From contig NC_092671.1 in NCBI RefSeq assembly GCF_964355755.1, forward strand, positions 10,985,001 through 11,049,000: a DNA stretch of 64,000 nt, in the 5' to 3' direction. The first letter of the stretch is position 1. Every line of letters starts with the position of its first letter. Positions 12,701 to 23,565 of this stretch are shown here, in pieces. A program made the position numbers and the translations under genes. The stretch comes from Antedon mediterranea (taxonomy: Eukaryota; Echinodermata; Crinoidea; Comatulida; Antedonidae). The notes under the pieces are model-generated. The model made no database searches. It had not been told where the DNA came from and saw nothing but the letters and a program-made list of their open reading frames with translations.

Positions 12701-15700
12701 TCTAGTAAGCATTATTGATCTCTACTTATACATAAAATGCAACACACATCATTAACGTATAAAGTATGATGATGTGTTTATGCCTATTTTCCATGAAAAA
12801 AGGTTTAATAACGATAATTCTATTCAATTTAGAACTGATTGTAACTTCATTTAAAAACAATTAACTAACTGTATATTTTATGTCTTATAAAGCCGTCAAG
12901 CAAAATATGACTGGTAGTTCGAAATCTCGAAGTAATGTGATTGCATCTGATCCTGGTGTATCACGACTTGTTGACGCGGCAGTGGATAAATACCTCAAAA
13001 GGGATTACGATCAGATGACTAAACATCTAGATGATGCTGAAGAGAAAGATGGATCATGTGATGTGCGATTGGCATTTGCTGGAAATATTTCTACAGAATT
13101 CCATCTTGTTGTCACTTTCAGCAATAATATACCCGAGGATAGTGGACTTGCGACTGTCGAGGAAACTACTCAGAAATATTTGCTTTACTTGGCAAATGAT
13201 CACCAAAATGTAATGAAATTAATGAACGAAAACTCAAGTGACGCTATGAAGACATTAACGGTTGGCCTGTTCACGCTGCCAAATGTTATGCCAGGTACAG
13301 ATCCGTGGATAAAACTGGAACGAAATGCCAAACAGATGGTTCAGTATTTCGAAAGTTTAACCAAGAGTGGTCAATCGGTCACTAAATCGTACATACTGCT
13401 TTTCCTGACGGTCATACATAATTTTATCGCCACACGTAACAGACTTCGTAGAGGAGAACATGTTAGACTGCTACCTTTCATATTGCCTTGCAGAGTTATT
13501 TGCGAAAGCAAATTACTAGAGTCAAAAGCGTGGATAAAAACCAAGTTTGAAGTTTATGAGATAGTCGTACTGACAACAGGTGCATCACTTGGAACTGGAC
13601 AAATTCCATGTGATCCACGTTATCCAGATTATTTGAAAATGTATGATGAACTTGTAAAAAGAGGGAAACAGTATGAAATTGAACTAACTAATGCTAATAA
13701 GCAGGAACACATGGACACTGTGCGGCAGGGTAAGAAAGTCATCATTATTTCTTTCCTTATCGGAATTTATCTGCATATTAATTTATATCAAGTTTAGAAA
13801 AATACGGTAGTTATTTTAATAGAGTTTGTGTATGATTCTCTAAAAACGCACGTTTCGCACTTTTGAAAGTACTGTAACATTTTGTTTTTCAAATAATAAT
13901 TATGAATAAACTTTCTTTTAAAATCTTAGTAGCGTATTTAATTTATCTTTTTAGAGGGATTAAATCTTTGCCACGGAACAGAAGACAGAATGTGTATCAC
14001 AGCAGCATTATTGTACCATAGAGCTGGTTGTTATAAAGGACTCATGTTGATACTAAATGCTGCTAACCAAACTCGTGCAGTCAAAAATATAAGAATGAAC
14101 TTTACCATGCGTGCGTCACAAACATTTGAAAAATGTGTTGACTATCACAACGAAATCTCCGATGCAAACACTTATGAAGATCTTGTTGAGAAATCGTATC
14201 ACTACTTATCCACCGCCGCAAAAGATTTGTTAAATTTCGTTGAGAAAATGGGTGAAAAAACTTCAAACGACCTAATACTTTGGGTAGACGAAATCTTTCA
14301 AGCAACAAACGGAAAACCCGAATTATATCCAGTTCTGGAAATAGAATCAGTAACCGAGAAATGCAATATGGCATCCGTGTCTATACAACGTATGAGTGAA
14401 GAAGCTAAATGTATCGCACAGACATATTTAAACTTTTTTATGAGTTTTATTATGAACTTCGTCACAAGACGTTTTCAATTGCATGTTAACGATGTTTGGA
14501 TTGGTGGATTGAAAATAACACTGGCGGTTATTATGCTGTGTAAAGATGTTCTTGTCACGTCTAATTTTTCCGTCAAACAAAAACAGAACTCATACAATGT
14601 AGCAGCAGCATATATGACACAAATGAGTGACGACGATGTTTGGACAGAAGAAATTGAATTTGTTGTAAATGAACTTCCTAACCTAAAACTACAGCGTAAA
14701 AAGTTTGACGAAATATGCAGAAAGAGGGAAAGACAAAAGAACGGTAAATATCAGTTGACGTTTTTAGGGTGTAGGAGGGATAATTTGATCATAGTATTGA
14801 TTTCATAAATTCCATGCCAACTATATGACTATATTAATGAGATAAATAATCTACAACATGCGTTCATGCGATACATATTATAGAATCACATGGACAAGAT
14901 TCATGCAATTTTTTGTAAGTTAATTGATATCCATACTGATAAGCTTTTTTTTTTCTGTAAGTGTGGCCTAACAATGAAATACAAACTGAACAAAGCAAGA
15001 CACAGGATCAGACACCATGTGAACGGAACACAAAGATTGTTGCCCTATATGAGTTTAGTAAGTCAAATGCACTCCTTAGTAAGTCAAATGCACGCGTATT
15101 AAAAACTATTGAGTTTAGTCTTCTTTTCCACCCATTGGCACATTAAAGCTTGTTGTTAACGTTGCTTTGACGAATTTTTTTTTTAACAACATGGGTATAT
15201 TATAGAGTTAAACGTATACTTCTTATCGTATTTGAAGAGAATGTAATTACTAAATACACAGCGAGTATTGTTTTTCAATGTTTAATGCAATGTCACTAAC
15301 ATTTTGTTTTCCTCATTTCAGGAGGTGACCAAGTTGATGTAAGAAATTTACTTGTTTACCCATAATAGTAGGCCTTAATATATTATAGTATTTTATACAT
15401 AGATCTATAGATATTTACCATGATATTGCATACATGACCATATTATTATGACTTGTTATTACAGGATTTTATGAAAAAAGAAATATTGTTGGGAAAAAAT
15501 GGAAAATACGAGTACGAACACATTCTCAGTTGGGACACCTTTTCTACAGTATGCATACACTTAAACACCACTCGTGCCTTTTCACAAGATTGGAGAGCAT
15601 TTGCTGATGAGATGGGAGTAAAAACTGAGACAATTGAAGCTTGGCTTCAAAGTAGAGGTAACCCTACAAACACACTGCTCGAGATTTTCTTTAATCGAAA

Positions 15701-15818
15701 TAAAGGTAAACCACGGGAAGATATATTGCTGGAACTCGTCGATACGTTAAAGACATGCAAACTTGACAATGCTGCTGACTTAGTTGAGAAGGATATTCAA
15801 CGGAATTTTAAAAACTAG
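9424..15818 (+). CDS. SAM - four helical modules - Death domain protein, copy 2 (complete, 1448 aa)
   Basis: Coding exons: 9424-9703, 10153-10503, 10696-11520, 11708-12601, 12893-13729, 13955-14743, 15322-15338, 15465-15818; total 4347 nt, an exact multiple of three with no internal stop. Every junction from exon 1 to exon 6 is phase 1; the 17-nt exon changes it to phase 0. Order in the protein: SAM-like domain (residues ~13-72), Ser/Lys/Thr-rich linker (~94-210), modules M1 (~211-485), M2 (~486-783), M3 (~784-1062), M4 (~1063-1325), Death domain (~1348-1440). No signal peptide or membrane segment, so a cytosolic adaptor is likely. SAM and Death domains are known protein-interaction folds of signalling adaptors; the modules match no family I recognise. 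The start is the ATG at 9424 (A at -3); an in-frame TGA lies upstream at 9373. Confidence 0.87.
10153..10503 (+). CDS. Exon 2 of copy 2: charged low-complexity linker
   Basis: 117 codons rich in Lys, Ser, Thr, Asp, Gln; no hydrophobic core, so probably disordered. It joins the SAM exon and module 1 in phase 1. Part of its 3' end (GEKTEMKS to HVSDNE) is found again in the chimeric first exon of copy 3 at 37288-37489. Acceptor TTGAACAG, donor GTATGA. Confidence 0.8.
10696..11520 (+). CDS. Exon 3 of copy 2: helical module M1
   Basis: 275 codons. Core pattern shared with the next three exons: a conserved W in SLEWKTVISK, about 20 residues to a long hydrophobic helix (SKSYILLMLQFICRMWL), then a basic loop, an Leu/Val-rich helix (LLLVATFALPLC), SELVTSKY and a further helix with HAAITI. 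Predicted all-alpha by composition. No catalytic motif seen. Acceptor is in CATCCACAG, donor GTATGT, phase 1 on both sides. Confidence 0.85.
11708..12601 (+). CDS. Exon 4 of copy 2: helical module M2
   Basis: 298 codons, the longest module. The same order of features as M1: SPEWNAILDRA, then GRTITQLYVQLFVELMKKAF, then LGHVRLALINMTMV, KSPLLSNKW and a helix with LCGLRSIA. Before the core is an extra segment of about 60 residues rich in Asp/Thr. The 894-nt length is identical in copy 1. In copy 3 only the first ~45 codons are recognisable. Confidence 0.85.
12893..13729 (+). CDS. Exon 5 of copy 2: helical module M3
   Basis: 279 codons; the 837-nt length is identical in copies 1 and 3. Core: DPWIKLERNAKQMV, TKSYILLFLTVIHNFIATR, LLPFILPCRVICESKLLESKAW and a Val-rich helix VVLTTGA. 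The acceptor is the AG of ATAAAG at 12891-12892, which preserves phase 1 (an ATG a few codons earlier, at 12880, is intronic in this model). Of the modules this is the most constant between the three gene copies. Confidence 0.85.
13955..14743 (+). CDS. Exon 6 of copy 2: helical module M4
   Basis: 263 codons. Core pattern: ELYPVLEIESV in place of the W motif, then AQTYLNFFMSFIMNFVTRR, GGLKITLAVIMLCKDVLVTSNF and a helix with NVAAAYM; ends in a very basic Lys/Arg helix before donor GTAAAT. Same length (789 nt) as in copy 3; copy 1 has 790 nt. Confidence 0.85.
15322..15338 (+). CDS. Exon 7 of copy 2: 17-nt microexon
   Basis: A 17-base exon between TTTCAG and GTAAGA encoding GGDQVD across the junction. 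It turns phase 1 into phase 0. The same 17-nt exon, with the same acceptor and GTAAGA donor, is present at 4317-4333 (DDYQAD) and 48552-48568 (GGDQVD). Skipping it would break the frame into the Death domain. Confidence 0.75.
15465..15818 (+). CDS. Exon 8 of copy 2: Death domain and C-terminus
   Basis: 117 codons plus TAG. Death-domain features: HILSWDTFSTVCIHL helix, DWRAFADEMGV with the characteristic D-W pair (about residues 1373-1374), a helix TETIEAW, the NPTNTLLEIF segment and a last helix with LLELVDTLK and AADLV. In known adaptors this fold makes homotypic contacts with other Death domains. Partner unknown. Confidence 0.88.
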   Translation, partial: DFMKKEILLGKNGKYEYEHILSWDTFSTVCIHLNTTRAFSQDWRAFADEMGVKTETIEAWLQSRGNPTNTLLEIFFNRNKGKPREDILLELVDTLKTCKLDNAADLVEKDIQRNFKN

Positions 15819-18800
15819 AGTGATCTATATTACAGACACATCGCATGGACTAGAAATGTATGCAGAACTTTTCGAGTGATAAATTAAACATACCTATAAT
15901 AGTGTAAAGTGTTGCATTGTGTCAATTCGAATGCACAACGCAAATTAAAACCATCATGAGTGATTAAATCAAACGACAAAAACAATAACTCAAATTAAAA
16001 AATTGTTGAATACTGTTAATAATTCTGTAATGTTTGGTTTATATAGTAACTATAGATACTATATGATCGTCGATAAATTCACAAAACGGATTTTCCTCTT
16101 TTTTTCTAAAATAATAAAAGATTAGTATATAGCTTAATTTTGCTAAAACTAGCTTTCTATAAATCAGCACTTAATATGAGCTTTGTATATATAATGGTGT
16201 ATGGAAAAATACCTGTTTACCTGTACGGTCTATAAGGTATAACTATGTACTATAAAGCGAATATAGGTACTGTATCAGTCAAGGTTAGGGTATAAGTAAG
16301 TTTAATGTATTGCAAATGTCTGATGTTAAAGTCAAAATTCACAATAACTGTAAATGTGTCCTTATTTCCTACCATTGTTGGTAATATAGGCCTAATTTGC
16401 CACAAAAGAAATTGGCCTGATGGTTATAAATGGCAGTACAGTATTATTACCGTATTATCTAATAATTGATAATTTTTTAAAGAGATATTTAATCCATTTT
16501 CATGTACTGTCTATGTGTAGGTCATATAACTTACATCTTTTAATAATTCATTAAATGATCAAACCATGTACTTGGCAGGTACCATGTTACCAATAGGTTC
16601 CTAAGATATAAAATAGACAAGCTACATGCCAACATTTAAAAGTTAGCTATTATTGTACATATAGATGTTAAATTAAAATAGTAATTACTTCATCATCAAA
16701 TATTTGTGTTCTTTTTTTTCCCAATTGTGATTTTAACTTTGCCCTTTCAACTTACTTTGGTTGGTGTTCATATTCTTTGAAATCAGCAATTCAGGCACAT
16801 TAAACTGGAATAGGAATGCTGTATCTGAATTAGGTATACAGAAAAATTAAGCATACAATTGTAATCCTACAAAAATAATGCTCGTGAATTTGTTTGAAAG
16901 AAATGAAGATAAACAACGGGAAGATATATTGCATGAACTCGTCAATGCAAACTTGGCCATGCTGCTAACTTAGTTGAGAATGGTATTCATAGGAATTTTA
17001 AAAACTAGAGATGTTGCAGATATATCGCAATAACATGTATAAATATCATGCTCTAGAAATGTATCAATTAGGAGTTAGTTTCCAGTAAGTAAAGAGTAAA
17101 TCTACTGCAAACAAACATAATTATATAAAACAATTGCATACTGTAAACATTATAGCTCTATATACTTTCCTGTAGTAATCAACCCATTGTTTGCATGCTA
17201 CGAAATACAATGAATATTATTAGGCTTAGCGTTCTTAAATTGCAGTTCAATTCTGCAACATTATGTCAGTAATTATTGTGATCAAGTAAAATGTTGCCTT
17301 TTGTAAAATTAAAGATAAAAAAGTGTATTTTATTAAACTTTAGCATAAATGACATAACCTTTTAAGGCTTGAACAAATTAAACATTTTCATACAGCATGC
17401 ATGAATGATACATGGCCTAAACATTTTGAAAATAAAAGGGTTTACTAACTAATATCACATAATGATTTTTAAAGGAAAGAGAAAATTCGAAAACGGTCAG
17501 GTAGGCCTTATAAAGTATCTTGTTTGTCTTATAAGATATATATTACAATGTTATTACTAAATACTGACATTTCATTACTAGTAAGTATTAGTTAGCTTAT
17601 ACAAGGACATATTATAATACTAAGTATAATTGTCGAATAAAAATACAGAACATATTAAAACTTTTTCCTGTGCATTTTGATTTATTCTGTATATAAAAAT
17701 GCCTGATTTGATTTCTATAAAGTGTTTACACTTATTTATATTCCTATTAGTGTAATCTATGGGCCCATTCGCATTATGTATATTATAGAGATCCCTATAA
17801 TGTCATAATTAATCTCATGAATTAGGTCTATTCATGGTTTCTGCCTTAGAGAAAAATAACCCAGCTTGTTCAGGCTTTAGTTAGTTTGCTTCACGAACCA
17901 AATCACTAACTTTGGTGGGTAGATTACCAATTGCCCGGGTCAATAACCAAGCATGTTTTTTTTTTAATTATTGTAATATATAAATTATATATAAAGTAAA
18001 TAAATACCTTTGAAGATTAGGGGCGAAACTAATAATGATTTAACTACTTCGGACTTACGATTTAGTCGTATAGACTATCTACCTTAGTGCAATAATAGAC
18101 CAAAGTAAATATAGATTTAGATTCAGATTCGATTTATTAAGTCATTCATACATAGTATAATTATAATTGTTGTCTTGGTAGAAAAACACAAGCAAAACAA
18201 TACACACATACATATTTACATACAACTTGGAACTAACAACTATGACGAATTATAGGTTATATGCATTGATTTAAATAAATATAAATGATTTTTAAAGGAA
18301 ATATTGATTGATTGATTCTCTCAGAATCTTTAATTATTTATATTATATCATAGGATCTTGCTAACGCAAATACAATAGCCGGTATCACGATCAAAGATCT
18401 GCATATAATGTCATAAACCACATTTGTTCACATAATAATAAAGACATGTGTTCCCGAGCATTCTGACGATCTCTATTAATTTTAAAATTTAGCATATTTT
18501 CACCATTTTGTTAACTTATACGTGCGTAGCCCACTTTTGACGTGCTCGTATAACGCAATTTCGAGTTGAAAAGTGATGATAATGCATATAACCTAATAAT
18601 AATATGAACAATGAAACTTTGAGTGTGAAAGCACACATGGTTGATTGCATTTTTAACCGTTTTTTGGAATCCAGGGTCCGAATGACGTAAGTCCTTACTA
18701 TAAAACATCATCTGACCTAAAAAATCAATTCATACGGGAAAATGAACCAAAACGTCTAGTGGGTAAGTAAGTTTTTTATAACAAGTGTGAGTTTTATTTG

Positions 18801-18839
18801 TATTATATTTGTTTAAAAAGAGGTTGATTCGGTTCAGGC
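15819..18839. other. Gene-free 3' flank of copy 2
   Basis: 15819-16620 is paralogous to the flanks of copies 1 and 3. 16700-16740 matches the end of the VPS16 last exon including its stop-codon region (compare 50033-50060), on the - strand, then homology to VPS16 stops. A Death-domain exon fragment is at 16876-17009 (own entry). 17100-18480 is AT-rich without coding signal. 18520-18590 shares a repeat with 39618-39680. Confidence 0.55.
16876..17009 (+). pseudogene. Fragment of a Death-domain exon (relict fourth copy)
   Basis: Matches the last third of exon 8 of the gene copies: the words for a GxPREDILLEL-like stretch, ACTTGGCCATGCTGCT and the terminal GGAATTTTAAAAACTAGAG are clear. About 13 bases are deleted in the middle and the front of the exon is absent. 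The end matches copy 2 rather than copy 3 in its last codons. It shows that another copy, or a partial duplication, once lay here. Confidence 0.75.
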
Positions 18840-19170
18840 ATTATTATTAGTGTTTGTTTTGTCTGTTTTATCTTCATACTGGGTGACCTCTTCAGTCAAA
18901 GACTGATCTCCCAGAGGGCCCAGTTGGTGATCAGTGGCTGTGATGTACTAATACACCGGGGTAACCCCTACTCGTCTCGAAAGATGTACTAGGTTCTATA
19001 AAGTGCACACGAGCAAGTTGTGTACACTGGACCTACGGTTTATAGTCCTTATCCGAGAAGACTCGTTCTACCACCAGAACCATGGAGTGAGTGAGCCTCG
19101 AACCCCTGCCGATGTTATGGCTTCGTGGTTACGGTTCCACTGTCTTAACCGCTCGGCCACTCACTCACTC
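18840..19170 (-). mobile_element. tRNA-derived SINE
   Basis: On the - strand the head (19170 downward) carries a type-II tRNA A box, TGGCCGAGCGGTTAAG, and about 45 bases later a B box, GGTTCGAGGCTC, as in tRNA-Ser/Leu. A ~200-base body follows and ends in a short AATAATAAT tail near 18840. The cloverleaf is not complete, so this is a SINE rather than a tRNA gene. No clear target-site duplication was found. Confidence 0.75.
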
Positions 19171-20507
19171 TGTGGAGTTTCATTTTAAAAAATCCGATTC
19201 TACGCTGTACATTCGTAGAGTATTGTAGTAGTGAACATACACACTAATATCCTTTAACACAAATCCCAATTGTTTAAAATTTAAACTCCCCAAAAATTCC
19301 AATATACTAATAGGATAATTAATTGGCTTAACCGCCGTCGTAACATTATTAACGAATGCTGTATTTGCTTATACAGTACTATTCTGTGTATCTTTTAATT
19401 GTTTTGGACTCAAACATCAACGAATATTTTAGAGGAAAATTGTGTTGGTCGTCCCCATGATGGGATAGTCTTTTTATACAGACCAATAAAAGGTTTCAGT
19501 TTTATAAAATAATCAAACGGACAACCGTCGAATAAGAATAACTGTAATTAATACCGACAAGAAACCCACGTTAACTATATATTCAGGTGTATCTTCCACA
19601 CATGGTCTGTGATTCGATCCGAACAAGAAAACTTACACATTTGTGGAAAGAATACATTAATCCCAACATCATGTTGGTTCCTCGATGATTGTAACCTTAA
19701 TTTCACCGACTCTGCAATATATTTTGGTATCGTTTTATCCAATGACGTCATGAAATCATCTAAACAGTCTTATTAATATTAACCAGGTGGTAATCCGAAA
19801 TAACTTTAAATGGCAGTAAAATAATTAAGAACACTCTGATAGATAAGATTAAGTACAAGTACAAGTGCAAGTTTATAATTTCTGCCTGTCAATCACTGAT
19901 AAGCAATATCATCATAAAGACGTAAAATGTAATGATTTCAATCACCTGTGAAACCGTTAGGAGTAAATGTTAGGACTGTACTCGAAAGAGATCCTGCACT
20001 TAACAACATCTTTATACAGGATTACACAATGAGGTAAAAGAAAAACCTGTGTTGCATTTTGGTCCTGTCTTGAATACAAACAAAATCAGGGGGGAAAAAG
20101 TTTCTTTTTGTGAAAAGAAATGAGATCTGTATATAGCTTTGAATAACAATAATTATCTGAAACTCTTATTAATTGAGGGTGCTGTAAAGCATTGAATTGT
20201 ATTTTGCATTATTGTTTTGCTTTTGTTTTTTAATTTAATCTATCTGTCCATTTTTGTAGGCTTTTTAAAATAAATTGAAATGAATAACAGAAGTCCGCAC
20301 AAGATTCATTATACACACTAGTACGTCTAATATCGAGGTGGGTATGCAAAAAAATATATTTTGTTACAAAGCATTATTTATTTACCATGCTCTGAGTGTA
20401 TGGCACTTATTCATTACTGTTATTGAAGTGTAATATTGGATTTAATCTAACAATACACAGTTCAATAACAGCAAAGAAAGCAACATGTACCATATCGATT
20501 CAAAATG

Positions 20508-20907
20508 ACGTACTATAAAAACATCACAGGCCACGATCTATTCAATGAACTCCAAACCAAGGGTTATATTTCGTACGAGCCTAATGATGCATCCTGTATG
20601 TGGAAATGTTAGTAGATATTGCAAAAGTAACAGAAGAGAACCATGCTTTACAGATTATACAAACATTTAAACAAAACCATAATAACAACAACAAAAACTA
20701 CAATTTTACAAAAGGGAAACCAATATCAGAATATCGCTAAATCTCTTCAAAGCTTTACAATCAAATACGACTGATTTATTAGCAAAGATGCCCGGTCACT
20801 ATCGTTTAAATCCTGCTGATTTTAACAGTAAGTGGGATTTGGTATTTACACTGGAAGGAAATAAATATTTAGAGGAAGACAACATACATTACGTACTATA
20901 AAGACAT
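20508..20907 (+). pseudogene. DED-exon fragment flanked by 17-bp direct repeats
   Basis: 20522-20890 matches 21914-22283 of the DED gene, with a 4-base deletion after TCCTGTA, a 2-base loss near TATCGC and several substitutions, so it is frameshifted. It is bounded by ACGTACTATAAAAACAT (20508-20524) and ACGTACTATAAAGACAT (20891-20907), 16 of 17 identical. It begins and ends inside one exon and has no poly-A tail. Confidence 0.8.
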
Positions 20908-21782
20908 ATTATGTTGTTTATCAAACTGGTCGGGTATCAATAAATGACAAGGGTTCATTTCTCATTACAAGTAAGGCATAGCTCGTTTGAAACTAGTCTG
21001 AAAATAATATTTAGATGAATTTTTGTCAATTTCGTTACAATTACGTAAATACATTTATGCACGTTCGTGCATGATATCACAGGTTCATTTCGTTAGTTGG
21101 TGTTTGTTTAATTGTTTTGTTTTTTTGCGTGACAAATAATAATAGACAAACACACATAGGAATTAAAACTGAAGTTCAACAAAGTCAAAGATTTCCAACT
21201 TACAAGAATGTTTCCACAAAATACAGAATATTGTCCAAAAGTCCAAAATATCTCAAAATGTTTTACTGTTTTTACATTATAGGTTTTACACAACATATTT
21301 TGAACAATTCGTTGGATTGAGATTGTGACAAGATTCAACAGGCAGGATTCAACTTACCGTGCGCATTGTCTATGAACTTTTAAATTATTAATTCTATACT
21401 AGGTATGTTTTCTGAGTTTTGTGTAAAACTCAATCTGAAATGTAGTCTAAATCTACAAGATGTGATTATGTGTTGCCAACATGAGAATACCACGGGACGC
21501 TTAAAGCTAGACCTAACAATACGTTTAAACATGTGAATGTATCATCATAATTATACGATTAAAAAAAACAACACAATTTGCAATGATATAATAATAATCA
21601 ATGGATGGGATTAAGCTTTTATGGTAACTAAAACAATTGATCAAAATGGTAGGTTAAATGGGGTGTGGTTTGGGCATGTGAATATGGGAGGGGTGTGGGA
21701 GTTGGGGTAATCATTGTTTATATTTTTTATAGGTAACTTATTAAATGCAATGCTGTACAATATTTCCTCACTATTCCAGAAA

Positions 21783-23565
21783 ATGTCATTCGATCTAGAA
21801 TTTCCGGGATTACTTGCAGCGATAAGTGAAATATATACAGGTGAAAAATTGTTTTGGCTACGACTTCTTCTATTCGACCACTGTTCTGGAGCACTGTTAA
21901 GCAGACCAAAGATCACAGGCCACGATCTATTCAATGAACTCCAAACCAAGGGTTATATTTCGTACGAGCCTAATGATGCATCCTGTACAGATGTGGAAAT
22001 GTTAATAGATATTGCAAAAGTAACAGAAGAGAACCATGCTTTACAGATTATACAAACATTTAAACAAAATCATAAGAACCACAACAGAAACTACAATTTT
22101 ACAAAAGGGAAACCAATATCAGAATATCGCAAAAATCTCTTCAAAGCTTTACAATCAAATACGACTGAATTATTAGCAAAGATGCCCGGTCACTATCGTC
22201 TAAATCCTGCTGATTTTAACAGTAAGTGGGATTTGCTATTTAAGCTGGAAGGAAATAAAGATTTAGAGGAAGACAACATAGAGAAGATGGAATATTTTGC
22301 GATGATTCTTGACGAAGATGCAAAACAGATTTTTTTGCAAACCCAAAACGGTATGTGAATTGTTATGACATATTGTAAATAAAACAGGAGAAGGACAGTA
22401 AAAAAGACATGATTAAAAGTCAAGATGGTATAATCTTATACCCTTAATATTTCTGATTTTGTGTATCTTAGGCTCCAATATTTCATGAAAACACACTGAT
22501 TTTGTTTTCACATCTAAAGTTCATTACAATTAAACTTGAACTATTGTATATGAAAATAGTGTACACATACTATAGATAATAATTATAACCCTTATGATTT
22601 TGTTGTAAGTAACTTTCTTAACGTTGTATTCATGCATAGCTTTTCATTGAGAAATTAAAACTGTACACATTGTTAGACCTACCGTATTTATTCGAATAAA
22701 CGTCCCTTGAAGTTCGGGGGGGGGGGGGGGGTTTAGGGAAGACGTTTTTTTTATCTATTTTTTTTTATTTCATTTTGTTTTGTGGGTGTAATATCGTAAC
22801 ATGTTGGCCTATAATCAAAAGAATTCTCCCTAAATATGAAAAAAAAATACAACCCAATTAATATCAAGATGTGGTCAAATACAGTAAACGTTGTATCAAC
22901 ATACTTGGTCAAGTGTAGGTCATGGAAGTCAATGAATTACACTACAAATATAAATATGCTATATACAATATTGGGTGTATATGCATATGGCGGTGTGTTT
23001 AATTGATGGAAAAATAAAGGCCTCGGGCGTTTATTTGAAGTGGAATTTATTCCAAACGATTAGGGAGTGCGTTTATTCAAAGCGGGACGTTTATTCAAAT
23101 AAATATGGTAAAATAAATATCGTACTACTTATAGCAACCTATATATTATATAAATTATTATAAACAATTACCCGAAAGATGGAACACTGCTGTAAAGGAA
23201 GAAAATTAAGAATTAATGAGCTCAATACAAAAAGGCATAAATTTAAATATACATATTATACTGCATATAAAACACTATGATAAGAAGAAAAAAGGCAAAA
23301 GGTCCCAGAAGAAACCAATAAAGAAGAGAACCCATGTTGAAACGTTTAATTATTACAAGATATTGTTATATTTCCAATTAAAATGTCGTTCAAATTTCCA
23401 AAAATACTTAATATCATAATTAATTTAATATTTTGTTTATTTTATCATCATAAATTTAGACAACATATACAAATTCCTGTTTTGTTCAATAGTTTCCTTT
23501 TCTAATTTCAGGGCACTCTGATGATAGCAGGCAAGTCTCTGCTGCAAAACAGAAGAGGAAAGGAG
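21783..23565 (+). CDS. Death-effector-domain (DED) protein gene
   Basis: Exons: 21783-22350 (189 codons + 1 nt) and 23512-23565 (18 codons, phase 1-1). Start chosen at the ATG at 21783 (AAA before it); an in-frame ATG at 21750 is possible, and a possible acceptor (TTTTTTATAG) lies at 21731. Residues ~5-90 look like a DED: FPGLLAAISEIY, then LRLLLFDHCSG, LFNELQTKGYIS, DVEMLIDIAKV and HALQII, the order seen in FADD/caspase-8 type DEDs. A basic/Asn-rich segment and a second helical region follow. Exon 2 is charged (KQKRKG). Without further splicing the frame stops soon after 23565 (TGA about 23574); with splicing at GTAAAC it could continue into the phase-1 exons at 26257 onward. Role inferred: apoptotic or immune adaptor. 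Confidence 0.65.
22680..23110. mobile_element. MITE-like element with ~27-bp terminal inverted repeats
   Basis: Left end TACCGTATTTATTCGAATA and right end (complement) TACCATATTTATTTGAATA continue as inverted copies through AAACGTCCC. TA dinucleotides at both ends fit a TA target site. The interior holds a 12-15 base G run (about 22717) and further degenerate copies of the GTTTATTC word. No ORF. Lies in the intron after the DED exon. Confidence 0.65.

Noticed and set aside
12880-12892. ATG before module 3 as a separate gene start (also at 1704 and 41915)
   Set aside because: It lies before a phase-matching acceptor AG in all three copies; exon lengths agree exactly when the acceptor is used.
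19090-19170. tRNA-Ser/Leu-like gene on the - strand
   Set aside because: A and B boxes are present but the cloverleaf is incomplete and a SINE body and tail follow.
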